Assembly (NCBI GenBank): GCA_029237695.1
Contig: CM055265.1
Span: 81,276,447 to 81,340,446 of the forward strand
DNA: 64,000 bases
Reading direction: 5' to 3'
Source: Conchocele bisecta
Lineage: Eukaryota; Mollusca; Bivalvia; Lucinida; Thyasiridae
Shown here: positions 40,322 to 50,420 of the stretch, piece after piece
Layout of the letters: each line of letters starts with the position of its first letter
How positions within the stretch are numbered: the first letter of the stretch is position 1
Position numbers and translations under genes: made by a program
The notes under the pieces: generated by a model
The model's input: the letters and a program-made list of their open reading frames with translations, nothing else
Told to the model about the DNA's origin: nothing
Databases searched by the model: none

Positions 40322-41060
40322 TTTTCAATATTTTTGACGACTTATTTCCTATTGGTGGACATTTTTAATTTGTTCACTTCTTATTCACGCAATAACTCAA
40401 GTTCTACTGATGGATCGTAACCAAATTTGGTACGCATGTCTATCTTGGCAAAACGAGAAGCTCTATTCTTTTTCTAAATTGTTGGATGACTTATCTCCCT
40501 TCGTGGCCATTCTTATTAACTTTCACATTCTGTATTGTTGTCCACACAATAACTAGATATCTACTTGACGGATCATAACCAAGTTTGGTACACATGTTTA
40601 TTATGGCAAGAGGAAGATCCCTATTGGTTTTAACCCTTAGACCGCTACACACAACAATTGTCGTCTGCTGTTGCTGTTATATCTTGCCTTATTTCTCAAT
40701 AAAAACATGGTTTGACGGCGCTTCAGAATCATTTCCAATTGTGCTGTCAAAGCATGTTGTAAATTATTCTAATGTGCTGTTAAAGCATGTTTTGGATGAT
40801 AAAAATGGAAAATAAAAAATAAACAGCAGACAACAACAAAAATAGCATTGTAAGGGTTAAGTGAGTTATCTCCCCTTGTGACTGGCCATGCCTCGATGTG
40901 CCTCGACACTCTTGTTAAATTTATGTTAACAATTTTTTTAAGTTTTAGATTTTGAGTGTATAATCGGACCATCAGTATTACTGATTTATTTTTCCATGGA
41001 GTTATCTCCCCTTGTATACTGGCTACACCTCGACGGCCGTATATTGTGACCTTCGGCTTC
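40322..41060 (+). repeat. Rep-W, right part
   Basis: Resumes TTTTCAATATTTTTGACGAC, then further CAATAACTCAAGTTCTACT units. It is split by a TTAA-B element at 40630-40860, and continues GTGAGTTATCTCCCCTTGTG and TCTTGTT. Confidence 0.65.
40630..40860 (-). mobile_element. TTAA-B MITE, copy 19, inserted in Rep-W
   Basis: TTAACCCTTAGACCGCTACA to TAAGGGTTAA. Flanks GGTT and GTGAGTTATC rejoin to a Rep-W unit when it is removed. The centre is partly deleted (TTTCCAATTGTGCTGTC). Confidence 0.88.
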
Positions 41061-41485
41061 TTGTTTTCTTATAGTATGACTGCATCGCAAATTATTATGG
41101 TAATTTACACAAAATATTCTTCAGCAAAAATGCTGCCAGGGAAGGCTTTAAGCACATTTAACTGTACAATAACGACGAGTACATGATTATGATAATATAA
41201 ATTGCAGCGGAAACCATTTAAATGAGCAGCTAGTTTTGCTGGTACATGATCATATAAACTTGGTTTACACATTCTGATTTCGCTGATCTCATAGGGTAGT
41301 TAATTGCTTCTTTTCAATGTCTGGGCACTTAATTAAAGCCAATCGATCGGAGTTAATTAAGGTGCAAGTTTCATTGCAATTCTATGGCATTATAAAACAT
41401 TGCCAGTTATACAGGCCAGGGTCTTTGTTGTGTTATAAACAGCCATTAGCTACAAGTTTTGAACATGTCGTAAATGATAACATTT
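41061..41485. other. Unassigned
   Basis: No repeat family or gene signal recognised. Confidence 0.35.
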
Positions 41486-41888
41486 GTGGCTGTGACTGGA
41501 GATATGGGGCTTAAGGATCAGTGTAGCTCCTGGTCAAATAACACTCAATTAGCCTGATAAGGGTGTTTCATTGATGGAATGGCGACCAGTGCAGTTCCTG
41601 ATCAGGCTGCGGATGCACAGGCTGATCTGGATCTCTACAATGGTCGCAAGACCCTTAAGCCCCATTTCTCCAAGAGGTTCGTGATCAGTGTAGCCCCTGA
41701 TCAAATAACACACTCCAGTAGGCTGGTAGTGATCTATATTTCTTGTTAGAAACATGACAGGTGTTTCATTGATGGAATGGCTACCAGTGCAGATCCTGAT
41801 CAGACTGTGCGGATGCACAGGCTGATCTGGATCTACACTGGTCGCAAGACCCATTATAAAGCCCCAATTCTCCAGTCGCAGCCACATT
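41486..41888 (-). mobile_element. MITE-G dimer
   Basis: Two partial G bodies in tandem, 41486-41676 and 41677-41888. Each has a GATCAGTGTAGCTCCTGGTC-like start, then GTGTTTCATTGATGGAATGG, CAGTGCAG...CCTGATCAG and CACAGGCTGATCTGGATC. The second ends with TTCTCCAGTCGCAGCCACA. Confidence 0.75.
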
Positions 41889-42470
41889 TTATGTCTAATC
41901 TGGTGTACAGATTTAATTAGTGGTGTGCTAGTGGGTACATTAGTGGAGTTGTGTATGTGAATGGCTCCCACCATTGACCCTTAAAAGTCGGGAACCAATA
42001 ATTCATGTCGGTCGTTTTTTATCCTGCCACTTTTTTATTTGGGGTTGGGGTGGGGGTGTGGGGGCGGGCTTTCTAATTTACCCTTCCCATCCATCTGTAT
42101 GTTTGTTTGTTGAACTTTGGACCACTTTGTATATTTAAGTCCGTTCCTCAGCCACTATAACACCTACAGCTTCCAAACTTGTACACAATAATTGGCTACT
42201 GCTCTACATCAGAAACTGACACATAACATTTGACCATGACCTACTTTTTCCGTTTCAATGACTTAGCCATTCTGACTGCTTTGTGCGTTTAACTCGACTT
42301 GAACCTACTAAAACTTAGCATTTCTTTTCCCCATGTTGGTGTACAATACTGTATGGAGTACCACGTTGGTGTAATCATGTCACCTGTGTTTATGTCCTAC
42401 AGCTTGCATTGGTATATGCTGCCAGTAGGGGCACCCATGTCCCATGGACACATTTCTAGTCTCTGGATAT
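41889..42470. other. Unassigned, G-rich tract and V-like words
   Basis: A GGGGTTGGGGTGGGGGTGTG run is at 42040-42066. TTTGACCATGACCTACTTTT recalls long mollusc repeats, but no matching unit was found here. Confidence 0.35.
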
Positions 42471-42471
42471 A

Positions 42472-42606
42472 CAGTCTACACTCCTTACCACAAACTCTCT
42501 TAAGTCAAACTACTGATAACTCGAAGTCATACTATTGGTCCCAAGTGCATGTGTTCTTATATTATAACTCTTGTTAAATTTTTATTGAGTAACCTAGTGT
42601 CGACTG
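42472..42606. mobile_element. TA-Q mini element
   Basis: CAGTCTACACTCCTTAC and complement of CAGTCGACACTAGGTTAC; TA on both sides. 135 bp, no coding capacity. Confidence 0.6.
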
Positions 42607-42737
42607 TATATTGCTGCCCTGCCTAGATGCCAAAATCTACACCACCCTGACAAAAAGCTCGGAATAGCAAAATATATTTCATTAAATTCCGGGCTAGAAA
42701 ACATTATCCACAGGCTTCCATTCATGAATAACTAACC

Positions 42738-42999
42738 TGCAGCCTATTTCACTAAACTTGCAAAGTATACTTATCTTGCTAAGTACACTTTGAGTGAGAC
42801 ATTTTCAATTTAAGGATCAATTTATTAATTTTTATATACTGAATTTATTACATTATCACAGCCAAAATGGCTTATTCTGCATACTTTTAATCATCAAATA
42901 TATGCAGTGGTTAGTTCTATATGAAATAATGCATTACTCCCTCAAAGTATACTTAGCTAGCTAAGTATACTTTGCAATTTTGGTGAAATAGGCTACTGG
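42738..42999 (+). mobile_element. MITE-J, copy 4 (half centre deleted)
   Basis: GCAGCCTATTTCACTAAAC to GGTGAAATAGGCTACTG. ACAGCCAAAATGGCT jumps to TATTCTGCATACTTTT. Confidence 0.85.
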
Positions 43000-43109
43000 A
43001 CATGAAGATTGATGCATGTACGGTAAGTGGAAATACCATTATAATCACATATTCAGCTGTCCACACGACAAAAAATGAAGAAAACAGCATTATTATTTTT
43101 GTACACTAG

Positions 43110-43153
43110 ATACCTAAGTATGCTTTGCAATTTTGGTGAAATAGGCTACTGGT
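43110..43153 (+). repeat. Solitary MITE-J right end
   Basis: CTAAGTATGCTTTGCAATTT and GGTGAAATAGGCTACTGG, 110 bases after the full copy, without the rest of an element. Confidence 0.7.
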
Positions 43154-43479
43154 CTAATAAAGAAATTGTGATCAGATGGTGGGTAGACCGATGGATATAG
43201 AAACATTCATTCGATGAGTCAAAAGATTTGGTAATTTGGGTGACGCCTGTAGATGCCTGCTGACTATCAAGAAGGCACATGATTAATTTAAATTAAAGTC
43301 GTTACATATAAAACCATCTACTGTAAACAGATTTGCTTATTTTCTGCTTTGAATAAATGATTAAAACGTGAAACTCGGTGATTTGTGAAGCAGTAATCCA
43401 CGTCAGCTAGAGGCTTGCAATAATTATAATCCACTTAATGTCAGTCATGTGATTGCATGAGGTTTCGGGACTATAGAAA
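43154..43479. other. Unassigned
   Basis: No repeat family or gene signal recognised. Confidence 0.35.
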
Positions 43480-43636
43480 ATATGTGGCCATTACTGGGGC
43501 TTATGGGTTTCTTGACCATTGCATTGTTTGCTGTTTCATCAATGATCGTTATCAGGCTACAGAAGTGTGCTATTTGATCAGGAGCTACACTGGTCACAAA
43601 TCCCATAAGCCCCATTTCTCCAGTCACAGCCACACA
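43480..43636 (+). mobile_element. MITE-G, copy 5 (core deleted)
   Basis: ATATGTGGCCATTACTGG, then ATCGTTATCAGGCTACAG, TTTGATCAGGAGCTACACTG and TTTCTCCAGTCACAGCCACA. Confidence 0.78.
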
Positions 43637-43809
43637 TCATAGGGATATTTAACTGCATGTAGCTATTGTTGGCTTTTGAGGCCCTGTTGAGTGGGTATGC
43701 ATATTTTACTGATGACCCCGTTTGATCCCCATCTGTAGGGAGGGAGGGTATGTGTGTCTTACCGAAGAGCCCCATACTTACCGATGAATCTGACTGCATA
43801 TGTATAGAG

Positions 43810-44012
43810 TGGAATTGTAGTCGAGAGCTCGAGGTTACGATGACCTCCGTCTGTCATTCTGGTGGCCCAGGTTCGATCCTCGATCCCAGCACTGGAGTTT
43901 GTGAATACAATTGTGGTTCTACCCAGGTGTGCCATATAGCGACTTGATTCGCGGGTATTCAAGGCCTAAAAGCCAATTGGGACCCTTAAATCGAGCAACA
44001 ACAACAACTGAC
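43810..44012 (+). mobile_element. SINE-4, tRNA-derived
   Basis: Head TTGTAGTCGAGAGCTCGAGG with B box GGTTCGATCC inside CCCAGGTTCGATCCTCGATC, then AATACAATTGTGGTTC, TATTCAAGGCCTAAAAG and an (ACA)n tail. The only clear copy in the window. The A box is weak. Confidence 0.55.
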
Positions 44013-44041
44013 TGAGTTTCACACCTGTGGCTAAGTGATCT

Positions 44042-44830
44042 TGTAGTCTATTTCACCAACATTGCAAAGTATACTTATCTAGCAGCCCCGTGCAGGCACC
44101 GGGGCGGGATCAACTGATCCTGAGAATAGTGCTGCAGTAGCCATTGCTTGTCGTAAAAGGCGACTAAACTGGCTTAACGATTGGGTTCATACTTTCCGGA
44201 ACCCACTATACCGGATTTGGCCCTCATGTACATTTTTGGCTTTCTTGTATGTGAGAGTTGAGTCGGGCTATGCCCCATATATAAAAGTAAGATTAGCGCT
44301 AATCCTATTACTTTTAGGGGATGGGATAAATGATGCTGGTGTGGCGAGGGCCTGGCACCAGATCAGGTTGTTCTAATTTCAGGACTGAATATATATTTTG
44401 ATTGTAAATATTGAGTTCTGAAGTTGGGATTTACCCCCCTTGGACAGGTGGATACGGGACACGACCCCGTTGACCCGTCTGCGTGTAGACTCCCTGAGGC
44501 TTGTACCTCTATGTCAGAAAAGCGGACGTTAAACTCTATTCACTCACTCACTCACTTATCTAGCAAAGTGTACTTTGAGGGAGAAATTTTCAATTTAAGG
44601 ATAAATTTATTAATTTTTATTATACTGAATTTATTACATTATCACAGCCATTTTGGCTGTGATAATGTAATAATTTCAGTATAATAATTCTGCATACTTT
44701 TAATCATCAAATATATGTATCCGTTTGTTCTATATGAAATAATGCATTTCGGGGAACATAAATGATTACTCCCTCAAAGTATACTTTGCTAGATAAGTAT
44801 ACTTTGCAATTTTGATGAAATCGGCTACTG
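44042..44830 (+). mobile_element. MITE-J, copy 5, split by SINE-2
   Basis: GTAGTCTATTTCACCAAC to GATGAAATCGGCTACTG. The left arm is interrupted at CTTATCTAGCA; the centre at about 44628-44672 is intact. Confidence 0.87.
44085..44553 (+). mobile_element. SINE-2, longest copy, with target duplication
   Basis: Head GCACCGGGGCGGGATCAAC and GCTTGTCGTAAAAGGCGACT, body TATATAAAAGTAAGATTAGC, GCTGGTGTGGCGAGGGCCTG and ATATTGAGTTCTGAAGTTGG, 3' end AGCGGACGTTAAACTC with a (CACT)n tail. ACTTATCTAGCA flanks both sides (44073-44084, 44554-44565), an exact 12-bp duplication that proves retroposition into MITE-J. The head is tRNA-unlike at sight. Confidence 0.85.
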
Positions 44831-44938
44831 ATGTGGTAAGGATGCCTGGTATTGGATCAGGATATTGTGGTTTCAAGGACAGAATGGTATGTTCGGTACA
44901 ATGCTTATAATGCTCCCTAAACAGACATGTATCTGTAT

Positions 44939-45089
44939 ACACAGCTGTAACTGGAGAAATGGTGTTTCATTGATGAAATAGCAAACTGTGTACATCCAGA
45001 CCAGCCTGTGTGGATGCACAGACTGGTCTGGTGGATGTACACTGGTTGCAAAACCATAAGCCACATTTCTCCAGTCACAGCCACATAAA
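44939..45089 (+). mobile_element. MITE-G, copy 6 (short form)
   Basis: ACAGCTGTAACTGGAGAAAT to ATTTCTCCAGTCACAGCCAC. The core reads TGTACATCCAGACCAGCCTG with complement. Confidence 0.82.
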
Positions 45090-45286
45090 AGGCCCAAAAT
45101 TATAGACTTTGTCCAATTATCTATAACTTCATGTCAATTATAGTTATTGTTCACTGATGAATGACTTTTTATTCTGATCTCATCTGTAAATTTAAGAACT
45201 TGTTGAACAAACGTGGCACGACATTCAATCAAAATAATCTCCCATACTCGTACATACCTTTGTTGTTGAACAGATGTAAAACCCAT

Positions 45287-45747
45287 TTTCATCAGTCGGA
45301 GACATTTTCTGGCAAAATAAACATTAATTCACCATTACCCCACATATTGATTGGCATTATTATACATTTTATATCAGACGTAAATTTTCACACTGATATC
45401 AGGGGCAATAACCGTATTTCCTTAAAATGTTAACGGACATACTATTTATTCCCTGTATTTATTTTTTGATGTGCAATGATCATACTTTAAAATCTATCAA
45501 AAATATTATTTTTTCAGGTGACGCATATAATTAGTATAAATAATTAAAAAATATAATGCCTCATTTGCATATGAAAATAGCCCGATACCATCGCGCGTCA
45601 CTATCAGTAAAATAAATATTACTAAATGATTATATCTGTATTGCGGACACTCGTAATTTTTAGAACTGGAGGAATAGTGACACAATTGTACACTTATTTA
45701 ATTCCTATAAAGAACATGTTGTGCCTACTGAGTGGGCATATGTACCT
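45287..45747 (+). mobile_element. TTAA-X element, copy 1 (left end missing)
   Basis: Aligns in order with 62180-62934 without its SINE: TTTTCTGGCAAAATAAACAT, TTATACATTTTATAT, CTGATATCAGGGGC, TGCCTCATTTGCATATGAAA and TGCCTACTGAGTGGGCAT. It ends at TTAA. The left arm with the GGTACATGCCCACT terminus is absent. Confidence 0.8.
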
Positions 45748-45922
45748 TTAACCCTTATTGTCTTGTTTATTTTCAATTTTTACTCAATGGAAACATTCTT
45801 GACAAGACATTTGAATCATCTCCATTGGAGATGATTCTCATGCTCTGTCAAGCATGTTTATCTTTTAGTAAATAGACTAAAATGAAAAACAGCAGGCAAT
45901 AGTATACGGATCCGCTTTTTAA
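45748..45922 (+). mobile_element. TTAA-B MITE, copy 20 (GAGAATC-type centre)
   Basis: TTAACCCTTATTGTCTTG to TTTTTAA. The centre is GAATCATCTCCATTGGAGAT with complement. It shares TTAA with TTAA-X on the left and copy 21 on the right. Confidence 0.75.
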
Positions 45923-46122
45923 TCCTTAGAATGCGGGAAAAGAAAATTGTCGTCTGCTATTGTTTTATATTTTGTCTTCGTTCTCAATAAAAACATGGTT
46001 CGACAGCACTTTGCCATTGGAAATCATTCTAAAGTGTTGTAAAAGCATGCTTTTGATGAGAAAAATGTAAATAAAAAATAAAAAGCAGACAACAAAAATT
46101 AATTCAGCCTTGTAAGGGTGAA
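45919..46122 (-). mobile_element. TTAA-B MITE, copy 21
   Basis: TTAATCCTTAGAATGCGGGA to TGTAAGGGTGAA. Half of the centre is deleted (CACTTTGCCATTGGAAATC). Confidence 0.8.
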
Positions 46123-46722
46123 GGGTTGACAAATATGGTCTGGCTACAGCTATTGAATTCCGTGTCAGTCTGTTTCGTTATACCAGGTAGAAAATCACCC
46201 AATTTGGGCCCTTTTCATCACTGCGGTATAAATAAAACATAATTAAAGTTTAGGAAGGTGATTTCATTCGCTTCACTGATTTGTTACTTCAAATTCCATT
46301 GAAAAATGATCCTGTCCAATTTGGTCGTCTCTCTTTTGAAAATCTGTATACGCCTGAATCGACGATTTAATTCTTTAAAATGATGCATAAATTTAGTTCA
46401 TTCTCCTCTGGATATGTATTTGTAGCTGAAGGTGAAGATTTGTATAGAAATTAACTGGTAACTTAGAATTCAAATCAAGACTTATTGGATCTTTAGACAT
46501 GGTGCTCTGATTTTTTTGTGGGCTCGTGGAAAGGAAACAGAAAGCTAATTCATGCTGGTGATTGTGTATTGTATTTATGTATTGTAATATTCATTTGACT
46601 TATAATAAGTTTTGGTTATCTGTGAATAAAGCATTGATACAGTTAAGGATTTGGCAGCGGTTGATGAGGCAGGCATTAAGTGTATAGAGGATATTTAAAT
46701 CAAGTGGTAAGTATAAGTGATC
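46123..46722. other. Unassigned
   Basis: About 600 bp with no recognised family and no convincing coding frame. Confidence 0.35.
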
Positions 46723-47035
46723 TGTAGCCTATTTCACCAACATTGCAAAGTATACTTATCTAATAAAAGTATACTTTTAGGGAGAAATTTTCAATTTAAG
46801 GATAAATTTATTAATTTTTATTATACTGAATTTATTACATTATCACAGCCATTTTGGCTGTGATAATGTAATAAATTCAGTATAATAATTCTGCATACTT
46901 TTAATCATCAAATATATGCAGTGGTTAGTTCTATATGAAAAGATGCATTTCGGGAAAAATAAATAATTACTCCCTCAAAGTATGTATACTTTGCTAGATA
47001 AGTATACTTTGCAATTTTGATGAAATCGGCTACTG
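46723..47035 (+). mobile_element. MITE-J, copy 6 (complete)
   Basis: TGTAGCCTATTTCACCAAC to GATGAAATCGGCTACTG with perfect centre at 46830-46880. Confidence 0.88.
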
Positions 47036-47126
47036 AATTTTGTTTGATTCATGTGCTAATTTTCTGTTGCATTCCAGGATACACCATTTTGCTTCTGGAA
47101 GAATATAAAATAATTTCTCCTGGATT

Positions 47127-47324
47127 TTAATCCTTACAATGCTGAATTGAATTTTGTCGTCTGCTGTTTATTTTTATTTTCCATTTTTATTAACAAACAC
47201 ATGGTTTGGCAGCAGTTTAGAATCATTTCCATTGGAAGTGCTGTCAAACCATGTTTTTATTTCGAAACACAGTTTTGAAACAACAGCAGATGACAATTTA
47301 CGTTTCCTGCTTTGCATGTGTTAA
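47127..47324 (+). mobile_element. TTAA-B MITE, copy 22
   Basis: TTAATCCTTACAATGCTGAA to GCATGTGTTAA. The centre is partly deleted (TTTCCATTGGAAGTGCTG). Confidence 0.82.
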
Positions 47325-47450
47325 AAAAGTATAAGGGCTGTCCGTCTGTCTGTCTGTTCATCATGCTAATTATTTCACTTTGTGGTTTCAGTGATGGAAT
47401 GTTATTGTAGTTCCAGTACTGAACTTTCTATATAACCTCTGATAAAGGTG

Positions 47451-47804
47451 CAGAGCTCCAGATAAGGTGCGTTTTAGCATATGTTACACACTTATTTTAA
47501 CAGAATACGCATTGATTATTAAAAGTGGGAGTACAAAATACTCACAGCAATGTGAAAATATGCATTGATTTTCAAATTGAGTAGTGAAAATACTGTAATA
47601 AAGTTCAAAATTTACTTAGTTGAGCTGCAAAAAGCAAACTTTTCACAGCTCAAATAGGTGAATTTTTAAATTTGTTTTATTTTTTATCATTTCTTCCCTA
47701 TTTAACAGGAAGAAAATCAATAATACATTTGTAAACGTAAAATTGAATTTGAAATATGGGTTTTTTATTATACTCTTTAGATACAAAACTTATCTGGAGC
47801 TCTG
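47451..47804. mobile_element. MITE-AC, copy 2
   Basis: CAGAGCTCCAGATAAGGTGC to CTTATCTGGAGCTCTG, a longer inverted end than copy 1. An inner GAGCTGCAAAAAGC and TTTTCACAGCTC pair replaces the corresponding region. Confidence 0.72.
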
Positions 47805-47964
47805 AAGGTGTCTTCTGTATAAGATGACAACATGGTGAATGGACGTAAAACCATATTTAATCAGTCCATCAAGAAGACACTGCTATATACTATCTACCAA
47901 CTGACAAAATATTTCTATCAGGGGTATCTGTGTGCTGACGGGCCACATTTCTTGTTTCATTTCT

Positions 47965-48115
47965 CCATCGAAAGTATATGTTGTGACCACTCATTTGAAC
48001 CGTCTCATCGAGACGGTTCAAATGGTGGACACCACATATACTTCTGAAGAGACGTATGGAAATTAAATACGTTTTCCCAATTATAAAACACTTTATCCCA
48101 ATATCATAATGGGTT
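47965..48115 (-). mobile_element. TTAA-D MITE, partial
   Basis: GAAAGTATATGTTGTGACCA with CATTTGAACCGTCTCATCG and complement, then an AATGGGTTA end. The left arm is replaced. Confidence 0.65.
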
Positions 48116-48436
48116 ACAACACAGTAAGAGTGTTTGTCATCCGCCATCAGCATAATTGTGTCTGGAAACTGCTGCAATATTTATTCTGCACTTATTTTAC
48201 CATAATTGTCTCCGTGAATCATTAATTTTGAAATATAAATTCAGTTTATTGTTTCTCCTCATGTACATTGTATGTCACAGGTGCAGTAATTGATCCGTTT
48301 CATAGACTAGTGTATCCTCACTTATAGATATGAGGCCAATGTAGGGAGAGGGCCCTGCCAGCACGGGATATTTAGTCGATGTGATGAATGATGTGGATGG
48401 AATCATAGTACCGTAGGGTGTGCAGAGCATTTGACT
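48116..48436. other. Unassigned
   Basis: No repeat family or gene signal recognised. Confidence 0.35.
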
Positions 48437-48654
48437 TTAACCCTTGAAACACCACAGGCGTGTATCATAAATGGTATTGGCAAAAAGTCTCATCAGGCTC
48501 TGCACTTTTTTGCAAGTAATTTTCACATTTTTGAGAACGAAATCACCCCCTTTTCATAAATGGACCGGTCTGAAAATCATTTTGTGCCGATTGGATTGGT
48601 TGCAAAATTAACATATCAAATTCCATTCCAGTTACTTAGGGGTGAAAGGGTTAA
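48437..48654 (+). mobile_element. TTAA-A MITE, copy 13
   Basis: TTAACCCTTGAAACACCACA to GAAAGGGTTAA. The left hairpin arm is deleted (GGCAAAAAGTCTCATCAGG). Confidence 0.83.
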
Positions 48655-48852
48655 TACCAAAGGTTATTTATTCATGAAAAAATACTTTCATAGTATTCCG
48701 AGGGAGGGAGGCTGGTCAAGAGCATGCAAAGAGTATTTTTAACGGTGGGGTTCATCCTACCGGAATCGTGATATACCTCGTTTGGCCCTCAGGTACATCT
48801 TTAACTCTTTGCATGCTAGCGGTGAAAATATCCGCCAAACGAATTAGGAGTA

Positions 48853-49901
48853 CCGTATTCATTCTAATAAACGCCCATACTCTAATAAACGCCCACCCTC
48901 CATTTTTGGGCAAAAAAATGAACATTTTCTGCCCGATTTTACAAAAATTGGGACCTCTAATAAACGCCCATGGCCTCCTCTGGAAAGAAAAATGGACATA
49001 CCTGTCAAACTGTAATTTTCCGTATTTCCCTTTTTAGTAACGCGCGGACATGTGCCTTTCGTTCTTTGTGTCCAAATATTCTGTAGGAACTTGGAATTTC
49101 AAGGCCACCTCCTCTTGCAAATGTCCCGATAGAGGAGGGTCGCGGTTCCCCAGAAGTAACTGCGATCACCTGGGTGATATCTCCGTTATTAAATAATGTT
49201 GTCAATGGCTGACACAGTCCTTCAGGAATATGTCCCACAACAGTTTCGCCTTGTTTAACAATTATTGCAGAGTCACTATAGTGGATATTTCGGGTGAAGA
49301 AATAACAAAATTCCCCCTAAATTACGCACCTTAACTGGAGCGCTGCCTAGCAATTTCCTTATTCGTCGTTGACAGCCATCGGTACCCGGTCACGGTTTAA
49401 CGCACAATATTGTACAGCAAGACCGGGAACCAGATGTGATGATGGGCTTGCTTGATTATTAAAAAAAATATAAAAAAAATACGATTTGGTATGGGGACGA
49501 TTTGGTCTGGGTACGATTTTGGTCTGGGGAAGATTTGACCAGATAGTATATGTTACGCGAAGAGTGATGTCCCTTTGTTATTGTTGAGATATATTGAGAA
49601 ATTTACGGATTTGGGGTATGTCCGAATACTTACTGATCCTAAAGTAATTATTCTAATGAGAAATGGACCAGTCCAAACATACAGATTATCCGAATACAAA
49701 CGTCCGATACGGTAGTAATTGCTAAGACTACACCGTGAGTACATAGAACGTCTGTAAGGTTTACAAATCCAATCGTTTTCTTCACTTTTTGACATTTTTT
49801 ACTCGGACCAAAAACCATTGCCTCTATTAATCGCCCACCCCCGACCTGTGACTTACCGATGATTCTAATAAGCGCCCGGGCGTTTATTAGAATGAATACG
49901 G
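48853..49901. mobile_element. TA-L element, 1.05 kb, inserted in TTAA-K
   Basis: Ends CCGTATTCATTCTAATAAAC with GCCC, and its complement. TA lies on both sides (48851-48852, 49902-49903). The word CTCTAATAAACGCCCA is repeated at least three times near the left end. It carries a HIRAN-like coding remnant on the minus strand but no visible transposase. A short relative lies at 53111-53289. Confidence 0.78.
49005..49316 (-). pseudogene. HIRAN-like domain remnant inside TA-L
   Basis: Seen: an open frame of 103 codons, stop to stop, on the minus strand. From its start the residues include SDSAIIVKQGETVVGHIPEG, then LTTLFNNGDI, then RGGGLEIPSSYRIFG. Known: HIRAN-type domains show a D..A..V....VGH(I/V)P core, a small-residue loop, and a conserved GG(L)E(I/V)P near the C-terminal end, spaced about as here. 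Inferred: a remnant or exon of a HIRAN-domain protein carried by the transposon. An acceptor-like TTTAG lies just before the frame opens, so it could be a last exon. No helicase or nuclease domain is visible. The upstream minus-strand frame at 49553-49795 is not recognised. No start codon precedes the domain; GTG at 49238 is not a plausible eukaryotic start. Confidence 0.5.
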
Positions 49902-50212
49902 TATATGTTTTATTTCTCTCTGTAAATATGTCTTGAAATTTCATTAGAATTGAGTCCTGCTCAATTCTAATGAAATTCCAAGACATATTCATGATATTTA
50001 CGGGGAGAAATACAATAAAATATGATGAATTTTTGTCCGCAAGTTTTGAACTATTTATAGCCCACAAGTTTCCCAGCATGCAAAGAGTTAACTTTCTTGT
50101 TTCTTGGGAGTTGAATCTGGTCATACCCACAATGAAAGGAGTAAGATTAGTACTAATCCTATTACTTTTAGGGAGGGCTAAGTAACTCTGGTGTGGTCAG
50201 GACCTGCGCCCA

Positions 50213-50420
50213 GGGGCCAGTTTCACTCTTACGACTAAAATGTTTGTAAGCGCAAAGTTATGATAGTCGGTAAAAATGATTGGATTTACGTTTCTTGAGC
50301 ATAGGCTGCATATGCAGCCTATGCTCAATAAATGTAAATCCATCAATTGAAATTTCCAGACGATCATAAATTTGCACATTCAAACATTTTAGTCGTACAA
50401 AGTTTAGGGAAACGGGCCCC
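50213..50420 (-). mobile_element. MITE-F, copy 6, inserted in SINE-2
   Basis: GGGGCCAGTTTCACTCTTAC to TTTAGGGAAACGGGCCCC, with the full GCATATGC centre. Flanking SINE-2 words GGACCTGCGCCCA and ATATCAGTATATTCTAATGT rejoin. Confidence 0.85.

Larger units (their letters stand above)
48801..50091. mobile_element. TTAA-K MITE, inserted in SINE-2, carrying TA-L
   Basis: Ends TTAACTCTTTGCATGC and GCATGCAAAGAGTTAA, a 16-bp perfect inverted repeat including TTAA. Without TA-L it is about 240 bp with the centre AATTTCATTAGAATTGAG and complement at 49937-49985. Fragments of the family lie at 2801, 35850 and 63640. Confidence 0.83.

Noticed and set aside
48801..50091. TTAA-K plus TA-L as one autonomous piggyBac transposon
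   Set aside because: TA-L has its own inverted ends and TA duplication inside K, and no transposase frame is visible in either.
49648..50130. 160-codon reverse frame across TTAA-K and TA-L
   Set aside because: It crosses an insertion junction and repeat arms. Only the separate HIRAN-like frame at 49005-49316 has a recognisable pattern.
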